Shown piece by piece: positions 11,705 to 22,736 of a stretch of DNA of 64,000 nt. The stretch comes from Bradyrhizobium campsiandrae (GTDB taxonomy: Bacteria; Pseudomonadota; Alphaproteobacteria; Rhizobiales; Xanthobacteraceae). Numbering within the stretch: position 1 is the first letter of the stretch; every line of letters begins with the position of its first letter. The stretch lies in NCBI RefSeq assembly GCF_014529705.1, contig NZ_JAANIH010000016.1:1-64000 (forward strand), in the 5' to 3' direction. The translations under genes were made by a program, and so were the position numbers. The notes under the pieces are model-generated. The model worked only from the letters and a program-made list of their open reading frames with translations, ran no database searches and was not told the DNA's origin.

Positions 11705-13312
11705 TCAGGCGATCAGGGTTTGCGCGACGCGGGGCGCTGCGTGCGCGGTGAGGCTGTGCGCGATCTCGCGCGCTTCAGCGAGTGTCGTCATGGTTCGGTG
11801 GGCCAGCGCGGGAACATCCGTCGGATGGTCCGAGCGGAAATGAGCGCCGCGGCTCTCGCGCCGGCTCCAGGCTGCGGAGGCAACGAGCAGCGCCGCGGTC
11901 GCCATGTTGCGAACAGTGACGCTCATGGCCGTGCGCTCGAGTGCAGCAAAACTGCGCACGGCCCCCGCAAGCCCGTCATGCTCGCGGATCACGCCGACCT
12001 TTGCGCTCATCATCGCGCGCAACTGCTTCACAGCGGCCGCATCCGGCGCGCTGCCGTGCGGCGTTACCAGTGCGGCTGGGAGGCAGGCGGGCGAGGGGAT
12101 CGCCTGGCCGGCGATATCGTCGGCGATGCGCGCGGCATAGACCACGGCCTCCAGCAGCGAATTGGAGGCGAGCCGGTTGGCGCCATGCATGCCGGTGGAC
12201 GACACTTCGCCGGCGGCCCAGAGCCCGTCGATCGAACTGCGGCCGCGTGCATCCACCGCGACGCCGCCCATGTGATAGTGAACGGCTGGCGCGATCGGGA
12301 TGATCTGCGTCGCTGGATCGATGCCGGCGGCGATGCAGCTTGCATGCACGGTCGGGAATTTGTCGGCGAAACGGGCGCCCAATGCCTGTCGCGCATCGAG
12401 GAAGGCGCCGTGCCCCGCTGCAACCTCGGCAAACACGCCGCGGGCGACGATGTCGCGCGGCGCGAGTTCGGCGAGAGGATGCGTCGTGAGCATGAAGCGC
12501 TTGCCCTGACCGTTGATCAGCGTCGCGCCTTCGCCGCGCAGGGCCTCGGTCGCAAGCGGTGCCGGATCGCGGCCGACCATGATCGCAGTCGGGTGGAATT
12601 GCACGAATTCGGAATCGGTAATCACGGCGCCAGCACGCGCTGCGATCGCGAGGCCCGATCCATGGGCCTCGGCCGGATTGGTGGTGACGGCGTAGAGATG
12701 GCCGATCCCGCCGGTTGCGAGCACGACCGCGCGGGAAGCGATCATCAGCGGCCTTGCCGCAAAGTTGCCAGCCTCGCGCACCTGAAGGCCGGTGACGGCG
12801 CCATCCTCGGTGAGCAGCGCTTCGGCGACAAACCCTTCGATCAGCCGGATCGACGGCGTGCGGCGCACCGCTTCGCTCAGGGCCGCGATGATCGCGGCGC
12901 CCGCGCCGTCGCCGCGCACGTGCACGATGCGACGCGCGGAGTGTGCGGCTTCGCGTCCCACCGCGAGCCGGCCTTCGAGATCGCGGTCAAATGGCACGCC
13001 GTAGGCGAGCAGATCGTGTATCCGCGGGCCGGCCTCGCGCGCGATCCCGAGCGCGACCGTTTCATCGACGATGCCGCCGCCGACCGCGATGGTATCGGCG
13101 GCATGCGCTTCGGGAGTATCGCCTTCCGCGACGGCAGCCGCGATGCCGCCTTGCGCCCATGCGGACGACGCCCCTTGTCCGAGCGGCGCCGCCGAGATCA
13201 GCGTCACCCGCCGCGGCGCGAGCTTGAGCGCGCAGAATAATCCGGCAAGCCCGCCGCCGACGATGACGACATCGTCGGTTGAGCGGGTGAGATCGTGGAT
13301 GTTATTTGTCAT
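11705..13312 (-). CDS. nadB: L-aspartate oxidase
   Basis: NadB is a FAD enzyme that oxidises L-aspartate to iminoaspartate, which NadA condenses with dihydroxyacetone phosphate. The Rossmann motif [17 protein letters not shown] is at residues 15-31. The succinate-dehydrogenase/fumarate-reductase flavoprotein core follows: [66 protein letters not shown] and the [17 protein letters not shown] block. The C-terminal helical domain is present. The 535 residues match the family. It lies 172 bases after nadA, and a palindromic repeat fills that gap. Confidence 0.95.
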   Translation of the reverse strand: MTNNIHDLTRSTDDVVIVGGGLAGLFCALKLAPRRVTLISAAPLGQGASSAWAQGGIAAAVAEGDTPEAHAADTIAVGGGIVDETVALGIAREAGPRIHDLLAYGVPFDRDLEGRLAVGREAAHSARRIVHVRGDGAGAAIIAALSEAVRRTPSIRLIEGFVAEALLTEDGAVTGLQVREAGNFAARPLMIASRAVVLATGGIGHLYAVTTNPAEAHGSGLAIAARAGAVITDSEFVQFHPTAIMVGRDPAPLATEALRGEGATLINGQGKRFMLTTHPLAELAPRDIVARGVFAEVAAGHGAFLDARQALGARFADKFPTVHASCIAAGIDPATQIIPIAPAVHYHMGGVAVDARGRSSIDGLWAAGEVSSTGMHGANRLASNSLLEAVVYAARIADDIAGQAIPSPACLPAALVTPHGSAPDAAAVKQLRAMMSAKVGVIREHDGLAGAVRSFAALERTAMSVTVRNMATAALLVASAAWSRRESRGAHFRSDHPTDVPALAHRTMTTLAEAREIAHSLTAHAAPRVAQTLIA

Positions 13313-13334
13313 GGCTTTTTCCTGTTACTCCGCC

Positions 13335-13457
13335 GTCGTCCCGGCGAAGGCCGGGATCCATACTCCGCGGCAGTTATTGGTTTGCGGAGCTGTGTAACGC
13401 TGTTCTTCGCAACCACATCTCCCTGTGGGTATGGATCCCGGCCTTCGCCGGGACGAC
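13335..13457. repeat. Palindromic repeat between nadA and nadB
   Basis: The outer arms gtcgtcccggcgaaggccgg (from 13335, continuing gatccata) and its complement (13430-13457, starting tatggatcccgg) are perfectly matched over 28 bases. They are separated by about 67 bases. A partly degraded copy with the same right arm lies at 32411-32533. Because it sits inside the nad operon, the transcript would carry a very stable hairpin between nadA and nadB. Confidence 0.88.
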
Positions 13458-13484
13458 CGCTGTCTGTGTGTCTGCCAATTGCCC

Positions 13485-14591
13485 TCAATTCTTCAGATTC
13501 ATCATTCGCTCGACCGAGCGCCGCGCCCGTTCTGCGAGTGCCGGATCGATCGTCACTTCCTCACCCAACGTCAGCAGGCTCTCGAGAATGTTGGACAGCG
13601 TGATGCGCTTCATGTGCGGGCAGAGATTGCAGGGACGCAGCATCTCCACGTCGGGCAGTTCGGCGCGCACATTGTCGGCCATCGAGCATTCCGTGATCAT
13701 CACCAGGCGCTTCGGGCGCTTGGCGCGCACCCAGTTGATCATGTGCGCGGTCGAGCCGGTGAAGTCGGCTTCCGCCAGCACGTCAGGTGGGCATTCGGGA
13801 TGCGCGATGATCTGCACGGAGGGATCGGCATCGCGGAAGGCGCGGAGCTCGTCGCCGGTGAAGCGCTCATGCACCTCGCAGGCGCCCTTCCAGGCGATGA
13901 TCTTCACGTCGGTCTTGGAGGCGACATAAGTTGCAAGATAGCGGTCGGGCAGGAAGATCACGGTCGGCGCATTCAGGCTCTCCACCACCTGAACCGCGTT
14001 CGACGAGGTGCAGCAGATGTCGACCTCGGCCTTCACCTCGGCCGAGGTGTTGACATAGGCAACCACGGGTACGCCGGGAAATTTTTGTCGGAGCAGCCGC
14101 ACGTCGGCGCCCGTAATGCTGGCGGCCAGCGAGCAGCCGGCGCGCGTGTCAGGAATCAGCACCGTTTTGTCCGGATTGAGCAGCTTCGATGTCTCCGCCA
14201 TGAAGTGCACGCCGCACTGGACGATGATGTCCGCCTTCACCTTGGTCGCTTCGACTGCGAGCTGCAGCGAATCGCCGCCGATGTCGGCGACGCCATGAAA
14301 GATCTCCGGTGCCTGGTAGTTGTGCGCGACGATCACTGCGTTGCGTTCGCGCTTGAGCTTGTTGATTGCGTGAATCGTCGGCGCCATCAGCGGCCACTCG
14401 ATCGAAGGGATCACGTGCTTGACGCGCTCATAGAGAGGGGCAGTGGCCCGTTCGACCTCGTCAGTCCATTGCAGCGAGGGCATCGGCAGCGCGGCTCCGG
14501 TTCGCGCCGGCGCTGCCCGGGACGAGGTGGAGGGGTGGCCCTGTGGCCGGTCTGTAAAGTCGTCGGGGCCGTAAATTCCAGTGATCGGCAT
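13485..14591 (-). CDS. nadA: Quinolinate synthase A
   Basis: NadA is a [4Fe-4S] enzyme that condenses iminoaspartate with dihydroxyacetone phosphate to quinolinate. The 368-residue protein has the three-fold repeated domain and the expected cluster Cys positions: [26 protein letters not shown] and [14 protein letters not shown]. Other hallmarks are [38 protein letters not shown] and ECSMADNVR. The N-terminal 50 residues are variable. GGGAGG lies six bases before the ATG. It is the first gene of the nadABC operon, with two palindromes directly upstream. Confidence 0.95.
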   Translation of the reverse strand: MPITGIYGPDDFTDRPQGHPSTSSRAAPARTGAALPMPSLQWTDEVERATAPLYERVKHVIPSIEWPLMAPTIHAINKLKRERNAVIVAHNYQAPEIFHGVADIGGDSLQLAVEATKVKADIIVQCGVHFMAETSKLLNPDKTVLIPDTRAGCSLAASITGADVRLLRQKFPGVPVVAYVNTSAEVKAEVDICCTSSNAVQVVESLNAPTVIFLPDRYLATYVASKTDVKIIAWKGACEVHERFTGDELRAFRDADPSVQIIAHPECPPDVLAEADFTGSTAHMINWVRAKRPKRLVMITECSMADNVRAELPDVEMLRPCNLCPHMKRITLSNILESLLTLGEEVTIDPALAERARRSVERMMNLKN

Positions 14592-14613
14592 CGAAGCCTC
14601 CCGTGCATGTCAA

Positions 14614-14634
14614 TTATGCTCTATTTGAGTATAT
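14614..14634 (-). promoter_or_regulatory. Candidate NadQ operator 1 (nadA-proximal)
   Basis: Read on the minus strand, the site is ATAT-ACTCA-AAT-AGAGC-ATAA, an imperfect copy of the palindrome ACTCA-N3-TGAGT. It lies 23 bases upstream of the nadA ATG. It matches the second site at 14683-14703 in its first half and flanking A/T bases. Binding by NadQ is inferred from the presence of nadQ in the window and the known role of that family as a regulator of NAD synthesis in alphaproteobacteria. Confidence 0.6.
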
Positions 14635-14682
14635 ATGGAGCCCGAGAAATCCGGCCGAGAGGCCGGTAGGATTTCGCGGAAG

Positions 14683-14703
14683 ATATACTCAATCTGAGTA
14701 AAT
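14683..14703 (-). promoter_or_regulatory. Candidate NadQ operator 2 (nadA-distal)
   Basis: The 21-base site has the perfect core ACTCA-ATC-TGAGT with A/T flanks (ATAT before, AAAT after). Its centre is 69 bases from the centre of operator 1, and a GC-rich hairpin (ccggccgagaggccgg) lies between them. The paired arrangement would allow looping or cooperative repression of nadABC. It also lies about 215 bases upstream of the divergent MFS gene start at 14919. Confidence 0.65.
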
Positions 14704-14918
14704 CAAAGGTAACACGGTCGGCGGCCGATCGCTAGGCCCAGCCACACACATTTCCGTCAAGTCTCGCCGTGGGCAGGCTTCAAGGAAACGCAATGCTCCC
14801 GCGGCAGCCCTTCGTGGAATGCAATCATTTTTGACTTGGGATTTCCATGCATCTGCATTAAACGGCGGGGTAGCGGTTGCCCTATTCCGGACCCGCCAAA
14901 CGACAGATGAGGAAGCGC

Positions 14919-16169
14919 ATGTCGATACAAGCGGGCGAGCTCGGTTCGGCCTCACGCGTGTCCTGGCGTACTCCGGCCGTCATCATCCTCTGCGGCTGTG
15001 CGATCGGCATGCTTGGTTTCGGCCCGCGCTCGGCGCTGGGTTTCTTCGTGCAGCCGATGAGCCATGAATTCGCCTGGGGCCGCGACGTGTTCGGTCTCGC
15101 CATCGCCGTGCAGAATTTGCTGTGGGGATTAGGCCAGCCGTTCGCTGGCGCGGTGGCCGATCGCTTCGGCCTGTTTCGCGTGATGTGCGTCGGCGCGCTG
15201 CTCTACGCCGGCGGTCTTCTGTTGATGCGCTATTCGTCGACGCCGATGTCGCTGAACCTCGGCGCGGGCGTGATGGTCGGCTTCGGCCTCGCAGGCTGCT
15301 CCTTCAACCTGGTGCTGTCGGCCTTCACCAAGCTGCTCCCGGCCGAGAAGCGCGGCCTTGCGCTTGGCGCCGGCACAGCGGCGGGCTCGCTCGGCCAGTT
15401 CCTGTTCGCGCCCATCGGCGTGGCGCTGATCGACAATTTCGGCTGGCAGCAGGCGCTGACTGTATTCGGCTTCCTGATGCTGCTGATCATTCCGCTGTCG
15501 CTGGCGATCTCGACGCCGCCGGTCGCGAGCACGGCAAACGCTGCGCCTGCGGACGAGCAGACCATCACCAAGGCGCTGGCCGAAGCCTTCGGTCACCGCT
15601 CCTATGTGCTGTTGGTCCTCGGCTTCTTCACTTGCGGCTTCCAGCTTGCCTTCATCACCGTGCATCTGCCGGCATTTCTGGTCGACCGCGGCATCTCGGC
15701 GCAAACCGGCGGCTGGGTGATCGCGGCGATTGGCCTGTTCAACATCATGGGTTCGCTCAGCGTCGGCTATCTCCAGAACTCGCTGCCCAAGCGCTATATT
15801 CTTTCGACCATCTATTTCACCCGCGCGCTGGCAACGCTCGCCTTCATCTCGTTCCCGATCACGCCGTTCTCGGCGATTGCGTTCGGGGCGGTCTCGGGCC
15901 TGACCTGGCTGTCGACGGTGCCGCCGACCTCGGCGCTGGTGGCGTTGATGTTTGGCACGCGCTGGCTGGCAACGCTCTATGGCTTTGCTTTCGTCAGCCA
16001 TCAGGTCGGCGGCTTCCTCGGCGTCTGGCTCGGCGGCATCGTCTTCGAGAAGTTTGGTTCATATACGCCGATCTGGTGGCTCTCGATCCTGTTCGGCGTG
16101 CTCTCCGCGCTGATCAACCTCCCGATCGTGGAGAAGCCGGTCGCCCGAGCGGTTGCGCAGCCGGCCTGA
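14919..16169 (+). CDS. Major facilitator superfamily transporter
   Basis: The 416-residue inner-membrane protein has about twelve hydrophobic segments in two halves of six. The loop-2/3 signature is visible as PFAGAVADRFGLFRVM, and the first helix has GCAIGMLGFGPRSALGFFVQPM, typical of the oxalate/formate-antiporter-like and monocarboxylate-like MFS branch. The substrate cannot be assigned. AGGA lies five bases before ATG 14919, which favours this start over ATG 14907. It is divergent from nadA, and the shared 327-base region holds the two nad palindromes, so coregulation is possible but not shown. Confidence 0.85.
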   Translation: MSIQAGELGSASRVSWRTPAVIILCGCAIGMLGFGPRSALGFFVQPMSHEFAWGRDVFGLAIAVQNLLWGLGQPFAGAVADRFGLFRVMCVGALLYAGGLLLMRYSSTPMSLNLGAGVMVGFGLAGCSFNLVLSAFTKLLPAEKRGLALGAGTAAGSLGQFLFAPIGVALIDNFGWQQALTVFGFLMLLIIPLSLAISTPPVASTANAAPADEQTITKALAEAFGHRSYVLLVLGFFTCGFQLAFITVHLPAFLVDRGISAQTGGWVIAAIGLFNIMGSLSVGYLQNSLPKRYILSTIYFTRALATLAFISFPITPFSAIAFGAVSGLTWLSTVPPTSALVALMFGTRWLATLYGFAFVSHQVGGFLGVWLGGIVFEKFGSYTPIWWLSILFGVLSALINLPIVEKPVARAVAQPA

Positions 16170-16211
16170 TCGGCTAAACATCCCCGTCAAACAAGTCAGG
16201 GAGTACTGGCC

Positions 16212-17198
16212 GTGGCCACATTCAAGGCGATCAGGATCGACAAGGCCGACAAGGGTACCACCGCGCAGCTCACGCAGTTCGACGAAGCCGAGCTGATGGA
16301 TGGCGACGTCACCGTCCGCGTGGAATGGTCGACGCTGAACTACAAGGATGGCCTTGCGCTGACCGGCAAGGCGCCGGTGGTGCGCCGTTTCCCGATGATC
16401 GCCGGAATCGATTTCGCCGGCACGGTCGAAGCCTCCTCTCATCCGCAATGGAAGGCGGGCGACAAGGTCGTCTGCACCGGCTGGGGCATGGGCGAGACCC
16501 ATCTCGGCGCCTATGCCGAGAAGGCGCGGGTGAAGGGCGACTGGCTGGTCGCGTTGCCGCAGGGCCTGTCGGCGCGCGATGCCATGGCGGTCGGCACCGC
16601 CGGCTTCACGGCGATGCTCTCGGTGCTGGCGCTGGAGAAGCACGGCCTGTCGCCGAAGAGCGGCCCGGTCGTCGTCACGGGGGCCGCCGGCGGTGTTGGC
16701 TCGGTCGCCACCGCTGTCCTGTCGAAGCTCGGCTATCACGTCATCGCCTCGACCGGCCGCGCCTCCGAGGCCGATTACCTGACGAGCCTGGGCGCCGCCG
16801 AGGTGATTGACCGCAACGAATTGTCGGCGCCGGCAAAGCCGCTGGCCCGGGAGCGCTGGGCGGGCGGCGTCGACAGCGTCGGCTCGACCACGCTCGCGAA
16901 CCTCCTGTCGATGACCAAATACGGTGGCGCCATCGCCGCCTGCGGTCTTGCGGCCGGCATGGACCTGCCGTCTTCTGTCGCACCCTTCATTTTGCGCGGA
17001 TTGTGCCTTCTCGGCATCGATTCCGTGATGTGCCCGATCGAGCCGCGAAAAGCTGCCTGGCAGCGGCTCGCCTCCGACCTGGATCGGACGAAACTGGCTG
17101 AAATCACTACGGAAATCGGGCTCGACGAGGTTCCGGAATGGGGCGCGAAAATCCTGGCCGGCCAGGTCCGCGGCCGCATCGTGGTAAAAATTGTCTAA
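16212..17198 (+). CDS. acuI: AcuI/YhdH-type acrylyl-CoA reductase (MDR family)
   Basis: This 328-residue medium-chain dehydrogenase/reductase lacks the structural zinc site, as the YhdH/AcuI group does. The family pattern is clear: FKAIRIDK at the start, [42 protein letters not shown], the NADPH-binding [12 protein letters not shown] (about residues 156-167), and [21 protein letters not shown]. AcuI reduces acryloyl-CoA to propionyl-CoA with NADPH; YhdH members can act on other enoyl substrates. The start is GTG 16212. It lies 42 bases after the MFS gene on the same strand and may be cotranscribed with it. Confidence 0.88.
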   Translation: MATFKAIRIDKADKGTTAQLTQFDEAELMDGDVTVRVEWSTLNYKDGLALTGKAPVVRRFPMIAGIDFAGTVEASSHPQWKAGDKVVCTGWGMGETHLGAYAEKARVKGDWLVALPQGLSARDAMAVGTAGFTAMLSVLALEKHGLSPKSGPVVVTGAAGGVGSVATAVLSKLGYHVIASTGRASEADYLTSLGAAEVIDRNELSAPAKPLARERWAGGVDSVGSTTLANLLSMTKYGGAIAACGLAAGMDLPSSVAPFILRGLCLLGIDSVMCPIEPRKAAWQRLASDLDRTKLAEITTEIGLDEVPEWGAKILAGQVRGRIVVKIV

Positions 17199-17311
17199 CG
17201 GCGTTCAGACTTTACCAACCAAGCTGCTTCAATGTCGCCATGGTTAGTATGGTAAGCAGCGGGTAAAGAGATAAGGCATCGCCCGCTGCGGGGGTTAGTT
17301 CGGAGTTGAGC

Positions 17312-17917
17312 ATGCTTGCGCGTATTGTGTTGGGGGCTGTCACGGCGGCCGTGACGTTTGCGCCGGCCATCGCCTTGGCCGAGGGCATGAATGCGGACGA
17401 GGCCCGCCGCTTCGTCGCCGGCAAGGTGTTCGCCTTCACCTGCTTCGACGGCACCCGCGGCGCAGGCCGCATCCTGGACGATCTCGGTGCCGCCGGCGCG
17501 GTGCAGTTCTCGGGCTCAGGTCCCGTGCGACATATCCGCCTTCCCGGCAACACGCTCCAGATCCGCGGTCAGAACGTCTGCGCCTCGATCAAGGGCATTC
17601 CGTTTGAGCCTTGTTTCAACCTGGAAAAGACTGACGATCGCAGCTTCCGCGGCTCGGTGTCCGGGATGGGCTTCGCCTATTGCGACTTCCACCATCAGGG
17701 CGGCAACCAGATGCTGATGGCGCGCGCGGTTGCGCGTCCCCGTTCGCTGCGCGCGCCCGAGCAGACCGGTTCGATCAACGCCCCGGGCACCGAAGTCGCC
17801 GCGCGTGTCGAGACGCCGCGCGTGGAGAGCAGCCGGATCGAGCCGGTCAAGTCGGAAGCGAAGTCCGAGCCTTCGAAGAACGAAGGCCCGCTCGAGCTGC
17901 GCCGCTCGACCGAGTAA
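17312..17917 (+). CDS. Conserved hypothetical exported protein
   Basis: The 201-residue product has a signal peptide (MLARIVLGAVTAAVTFAPAI, ALAEG cleavage region). The mature domain of about 115 residues contains Cys in FAFTCFDGTRG, QNVCASIKG, EPCFNLEK and FAYCDFHH, so disulfides in the periplasm are likely. The C-terminal 60 residues are a low-complexity charged tail (Glu/Ser/Lys/Arg). I do not recognise a named family. ATG 17312 is preferred over TTG 17306. It follows acuI by 113 bases. Confidence 0.75.
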   Translation: MLARIVLGAVTAAVTFAPAIALAEGMNADEARRFVAGKVFAFTCFDGTRGAGRILDDLGAAGAVQFSGSGPVRHIRLPGNTLQIRGQNVCASIKGIPFEPCFNLEKTDDRSFRGSVSGMGFAYCDFHHQGGNQMLMARAVARPRSLRAPEQTGSINAPGTEVAARVETPRVESSRIEPVKSEAKSEPSKNEGPLELRRSTE

Positions 17918-18094
17918 CGTCGAGCGCGACACGGCGAGCGCAATTTACCCGGCTTTGACCAATGTATCGCACGCGAGACCGCGGCGCCGTAGTCAGCGCC
18001 GTAGTCATACGGCTCGCCGTTTTTATGCCTTGGTAGCGACTGGCGGCTCAGCTTGCGTACGGCCGGGAGGCGGCCCTACGCAAGAGTTCAAAAA

Positions 18095-18361
18095 ATGTCG
18101 CTGTATTTCTTCCGCATCAGCACCGGCCGCTATTCCGGCGCCGCTGATCAGCCGTACGAGTTCGAGGATCACGCTGCCGCGTGGACCGAGATGACAGAGG
18201 TCTGCGCCAATCTGCTCGGGAGCATCGCGCGCAATCTGAAGCCGAACGCGAAGTGGAGCATGGAGCTGCTCGATGAGAGCAAGGAGCCGGTGTTCCGCAT
18301 CAGCCTGATCGGCGAGGCGCTCTGTTGCGCCGACACGCGCGCCGGCGGCGCGGGACGTTAA
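18095..18361 (+). CDS. Small DUF6894-like protein
   Basis: The 88-residue product begins MSLYFFRISTGRYSGAADQP. It has the short alpha/beta pattern of DUF6894 proteins that are numerous in Bradyrhizobium: an aromatic start, a helix with AAWTEMTEVCANLLG, and the end strand WSMELLDESKEPVFRISLIG. The function is unknown. I chose ATG 18095, which lies within an A-rich stretch (ttcaaaaaatg), because the upstream frame (from 18053) has no resemblance to the family. It stands alone between the exported protein and the chemoreceptor cluster. Confidence 0.68.
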   Translation: MSLYFFRISTGRYSGAADQPYEFEDHAAAWTEMTEVCANLLGSIARNLKPNAKWSMELLDESKEPVFRISLIGEALCCADTRAGGAGR

Positions 18362-18564
18362 CGAAGACGGCACCTGCAAAATCGCGAAATGGCGAATCCA
18401 TGCACGCGAAAGCTGTGCAAGTCCGCCAACTTGAGCAGTATTCCCCGTAATTGTACCCAGGCGGCGAGCCCCCGCGCTTAACGTTAATAAGGAACCTGCC
18501 GGTTAGCCTCCCCGGGATGTTTGCGCGTCTCATCGCGGCCATGCGTACCCCTGGGAATACTGCA

Positions 18565-20307
18565 ATGATGTTCATTCAGAACTTGCGAATTGGCACCAAG
18601 CTCGCCGTCACTTCGGCCCTGACCATCGGCCTCGTTGTCGTGCAGATCTATCTGCAGTTGAGCGGTGACGCCGACGTGCAGAAGCTCGGCGCTGCAGCGG
18701 CGGAACAGCAGTCGATCGCCCTGGACGCTGCCGAGGCGAAGGCTTTGGTGCGGGGCATGCAGATCGGCATTCGCGATATCCTGATGTCGACCTCGTCGGC
18801 CGAGATGCAGAAGGCGGCGACCTATTTCAACGACCGCCAGACCGCCGCCCTGAAATTCGCAGGCGAGATGGCCAAGCTCTCGCACTCGGCGGAGAACCAC
18901 AAACGGATCGATCGCCTTGCCGAGCTCGTCGGTCATTTCGGCAAGGGAGAGCAGCAGATCGAGGCAATCCGCAAGCAGGAGCTCGCGATCGACGGCAAGA
19001 AGGACGGCGAAGCGGCGGCGCAGTTCGCCAAGCTGACCGCTGAAGTCGACCGCATCCGCAAGGAAACGCTGGCGCCAATCAACGAGGAGATCTCGGCGCT
19101 GACCGATCAGATCGCCGACTTCGCCAGGCACAGGAGCGGCGAAGCGCGCGCCGAGGCCGAAGCGGAAGCCGCCTCCGTTGCGCGGACGTCGTTCGTCACC
19201 GGCCTGCTGGTCGCGCTGGTCCTGATCGGCGCGTGTATCTTCTCGGTCTTCAGCATTGCGCGGCCGATGCGCGCACTGACGCTTGCGATGGAGAAACTCG
19301 CCGGAGGCGATTTCTCCGTGGTGCTGCCGGGATTGGGTCGCAAGGACGAGGTCGGCGAGGTCGCCGGCGCCGTCGAGAAGTTCAAGATCGTGTCCGAGCA
19401 AAAAGCGCGCGAGGAAGCGGAAGCCAAGATGCGGCAGGACCAGATTGCGGCCGAGCAGCGCAAGCTGGAGATGCGCAGGCTCGCCGATAGCTTCGAGGGC
19501 GCGGTCGGCGAGATCGTCGGCACGGTTTCGTCGGCCTCGACCGAGCTCGAAGCGTCTGCCACCACGCTGACCTCGACCGCCGAGCGCACGCAGCATCTCA
19601 CCACCGTCGTCGCTTCGGCCTCGGAGGAAGCCTCCACCAATGTGCAGTCGGTGGCCTCCGCGACCGAGGAACTATCCTCCTCGATCACCGAGATTAGCCG
19701 CCAGGTGCAGGAATCCGCGCGCGTGGCGAGCGAGGCGGTCGGACAGGCCCGCACCACCACCGAGCGCGTCAGTGAATTGTCGAAGGCTGCGACGCGCATC
19801 GGCGACGTGGTCGAACTGATCAACACCATCGCCGGCCAGACCAACCTCTTGGCGCTCAACGCCACCATCGAAGCGGCGCGCGCCGGCGAGGCCGGCAAGG
19901 GCTTTGCGGTCGTCGCCTCCGAGGTCAAGGCGCTCGCCGAGCAGACGGCGAAGGCGACCGGCGAGATCGGCCAGCAGATCTCCGGAATCCAGGCGGCGAC
20001 GCAGGACTCGGTCGGCGCCATCAAGGACATCAGCGACACCATCGAAAGGCTGTCCGAGATTTCCTCGGCGATCGCTGCGGCCGTTGAAGAGCAGGGGGCG
20101 GCGACGCAGGAAATCGCCCGCAACGTGCAGCAGGCCGCGCATGGCACGCATCAGGTTTCGTCCAACATCACGGACGTGCAGCGCGGTGCCAGCGAGACCG
20201 GATCGGCGTCTTCGCAGGTGCTCTCGGCTGCACAGATGCTGTCCACCGACAGCGACCGCCTGAAGCTGGAAGTGGGCAAGTTCCTGGAAACCGTGCGGGC
20301 GGCCTGA
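18565..20307 (+). CDS. Methyl-accepting chemotaxis protein 1
   Basis: A transmembrane chemoreceptor of about 580 residues. A first membrane helix (about residues 12-28) is followed by a helical periplasmic sensor of about 190 residues. A second helix ([20 protein letters not shown]) leads into a HAMP domain ([20 protein letters not shown]) and the cytoplasmic signalling hairpin with the invariant tip ([20 protein letters not shown]). The C-terminus ends FLETVRAA with no CheR/CheB-tethering pentapeptide. Several starts are open; I chose ATG 18565/18568 ([12 protein letters not shown]) because the upstream 38 codons look non-coding. It is the first of three tandem receptors. Confidence 0.9.
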   Translation: MMFIQNLRIGTKLAVTSALTIGLVVVQIYLQLSGDADVQKLGAAAAEQQSIALDAAEAKALVRGMQIGIRDILMSTSSAEMQKAATYFNDRQTAALKFAGEMAKLSHSAENHKRIDRLAELVGHFGKGEQQIEAIRKQELAIDGKKDGEAAAQFAKLTAEVDRIRKETLAPINEEISALTDQIADFARHRSGEARAEAEAEAASVARTSFVTGLLVALVLIGACIFSVFSIARPMRALTLAMEKLAGGDFSVVLPGLGRKDEVGEVAGAVEKFKIVSEQKAREEAEAKMRQDQIAAEQRKLEMRRLADSFEGAVGEIVGTVSSASTELEASATTLTSTAERTQHLTTVVASASEEASTNVQSVASATEELSSSITEISRQVQESARVASEAVGQARTTTERVSELSKAATRIGDVVELINTIAGQTNLLALNATIEAARAGEAGKGFAVVASEVKALAEQTAKATGEIGQQISGIQAATQDSVGAIKDISDTIERLSEISSAIAAAVEEQGAATQEIARNVQQAAHGTHQVSSNITDVQRGASETGSASSQVLSAAQMLSTDSDRLKLEVGKFLETVRAA

Positions 20308-20505
20308 TCGTGGCATCTCGATACGCGCAGGCTTGCAGCCGCCTCGCATGACGGAGCGGCGGCTGCGTACGAACATATTGCGGCGCCGCGACGAATACGA
20401 TGCAGGGTTAACCTTCCGGAAAAGCGACGCCGGCATGATCCCGCAATATTCCGGGGCGCTGCGTCGCCCATCTGTATTGCGTTTTGAGCGTTCTGGAGCA
20501 CATTC

Positions 20506-22476
20506 ATGAGCGGCCTTTCGATCCGTCTGACTCACAAGGTAATGGCGATCGGATTGTTCGGCCTCTTCGGCTTGGTCGCCTTCGGCGCAATCTATGAGAT
20601 GGGCAGCCTGTCCCAGGACGCGTCCCGCGATGTCGCCAACCGCGCTCGCGCGATCGCCGACCTCGACAAGCAGATCTCGATCGCGATGCTGGAGGCCCGT
20701 CGCAACGAAAAGGATTTTCAGCAGCGCCGCAACGAGAGCTTTGCCAAAGTACATGCCGAATTGGTCGGCCCGATCAATCGCGATTTCGACGAGATGGAGC
20801 GGTTGATGACGAACGGCGGCATGGGAGCCCTGTCCGACAGGACGAAGCAGGCCCAAGAGGGCTTCAAGCGTTATGCTGCAGATTTCAACGCGCTGGTCGT
20901 TGCTGAAACCAGGCTCGGGCTGAACGAGACCCTCGGCCTGACCGGTTCGCTCCGCGCTGCGGTACATGACATCGAGGCAAAGCTGAAGGAGGTCGACGAT
21001 CCCAGGTCGACGAGCTGGATGCTGATGATGCGCCGGCACGAGAAGGACTTCATGCTGCGGCGCGACCCGAAATACTTGGCCGAGCTGAAGAAGGCCGCGA
21101 GCGAATTCTCCAGGGCGATCGAGGTCGTCGCGGTGCCGACGCCCGTGATGAACGACATCACGGCAAAGCTCCAGAAATACCTGTCCGAGTTCGCCGCCTG
21201 GGCCGAGACCGCACAACAGAGCGCGGCTCTCGACGCCGCCATGATGAAAGCCTTTCGCGAGATCGAGCCTGTGATGGCCGAGGTGCGGACCACCGTCGAT
21301 GCCATGTCCAGACAGGCCGACGCTGCTGAAGCCGGGACTCGGGAGGCCATCCGGTTCTGGATGGTGGTCGCCTTCTTCGTCACCGTTGCGGTGCTGGCGG
21401 TGATCGGGTTCCTGCTCGGACGCTCCATTTCGAAAGCGCTGTCCGGCATGGTCGGTGCGATGACGCGGCTCGCCCGCGGTGAGCTCGCGATTGCCGTGCC
21501 CGGCATCGGACGTAACGACGAGATCGGCGAGATGGCTGATGCCGTCGAGGTGTTCCGAACCAACATGACCGAGGCCGAGCGGCTGCGTGCCGAGCAGGCG
21601 GAGGCGGATAGCCGGCGGCGTGCGCAGCGCAAAGCGGACATGAAGCGACTTGCTGACGATTTCGAAGGCGCGGTCGGCGAGATCATCGAGACCGTCTCAT
21701 CGGCGGCAACCGAGCTCGAAGCCTCTTCCAACACGCTGACGCGGGCCGCCGAACGTTCCAAGGAACTCTCCACCTCGGTGGCATCGGCCTCCGAGGAAGC
21801 GTCCGCCAATGTGCAGTCGGTGTCGTCGGCGAGCGAGGAGATGACGTCGTCGATCTCCGAGATCAGCCGCCAAGTGCAGGAATCGGCGCGGGTCGCCGAC
21901 ATCGCTGTCGAGCAGGCTCAGCGCACCAATGCGCGCGTCGGCGAATTGACCAGGGCGGCGGGACGCATCGGCGATGTCGTCGATCTCATCAATACCATCG
22001 CCGGCCAGACCAATCTGCTGGCGCTCAACGCCACGATCGAGGCGGCGCGCGCCGGTGAGGCCGGCCGGGGCTTCGCCGTGGTGGCGAGCGAGGTGAAGGC
22101 GCTGGCCGAGCAGACTGCCAAGGCGACCGGCGAAATCAGCCAGCACATTGACGCGATCCAGACCGCGACGGAGGACTCCGTCGGCGCGATCAAGGAGATC
22201 GGCGACACCATCGCCCGGATGTCGGAGATCTCGTCGACCATCGCGGCAGCGGTCGAGGAGCAGGGCGCGGCGACGCAGGAGATCTCCCGCAACATCCAGC
22301 ATGCGGCACAAGGCACCTCGGATGTGTCGGCGAATATCGGCGAGGTCGAGCGCGGCGCAAGCGAAACCGGAGCCGCTTCGGCGCAGGTGCATTCGGCGGC
22401 GCAATCGCTGTCGCAGGAGAGCAACCGGCTGAAGAGCGAAGTCGCGCGTTTCCTGGATTCCGTGCGGGCGGCCTGA
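20506..22476 (+). CDS. Methyl-accepting chemotaxis protein 2 (HBM sensor type)
   Basis: The 656-residue receptor has TM1 (about residues 12-32), a long all-helical periplasmic domain, TM2 (about 282-305), HAMP ([15 protein letters not shown]) and a signalling domain with the invariant tip. The periplasmic part carries the paired motif typical of helical bimodular (HBM) sensors: [12 protein letters not shown] in the first bundle and [16 protein letters not shown] in the second. HBM receptors studied elsewhere bind small organic acids or polyamines, but the ligand here is unknown. GGAG precedes the ATG. It lies 198 bases after receptor 1; the ending FLDSVRAA lacks a tethering pentapeptide. Confidence 0.92.
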   Translation: MSGLSIRLTHKVMAIGLFGLFGLVAFGAIYEMGSLSQDASRDVANRARAIADLDKQISIAMLEARRNEKDFQQRRNESFAKVHAELVGPINRDFDEMERLMTNGGMGALSDRTKQAQEGFKRYAADFNALVVAETRLGLNETLGLTGSLRAAVHDIEAKLKEVDDPRSTSWMLMMRRHEKDFMLRRDPKYLAELKKAASEFSRAIEVVAVPTPVMNDITAKLQKYLSEFAAWAETAQQSAALDAAMMKAFREIEPVMAEVRTTVDAMSRQADAAEAGTREAIRFWMVVAFFVTVAVLAVIGFLLGRSISKALSGMVGAMTRLARGELAIAVPGIGRNDEIGEMADAVEVFRTNMTEAERLRAEQAEADSRRRAQRKADMKRLADDFEGAVGEIIETVSSAATELEASSNTLTRAAERSKELSTSVASASEEASANVQSVSSASEEMTSSISEISRQVQESARVADIAVEQAQRTNARVGELTRAAGRIGDVVDLINTIAGQTNLLALNATIEAARAGEAGRGFAVVASEVKALAEQTAKATGEISQHIDAIQTATEDSVGAIKEIGDTIARMSEISSTIAAAVEEQGAATQEISRNIQHAAQGTSDVSANIGEVERGASETGAASAQVHSAAQSLSQESNRLKSEVARFLDSVRAA

Positions 22477-22736
22477 GCGCGCAGGGCGTCGCATATGTTG
22501 CGGTGCTTCGGTGCGGCATTGCGCGATATCGGGACAATTGCAGCGAATGGTTGCGGGGAAGTTACGTTCCGCGCGGCCCGAGGCCGTAGTTCCCCTAGGT
22601 TCTTGTTAACGCCTGTTTGCGACTATGGGCGCAATCTTACCAACAACCAGCCAGCATCGTTGGAATGACTCCCCCCACCGCTCGGCGCGGTGGGCGCGGT
22701 GCGGCCGAGCTGTGCGTTTTATCGGGATTTGTCGTG

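Noticed and set aside
13665..13760. Internal promoter or second start within nadA
   Set aside because: ATG codons in this stretch have no ribosome site, and the region encodes the essential C-terminal Cys cluster of NadA.
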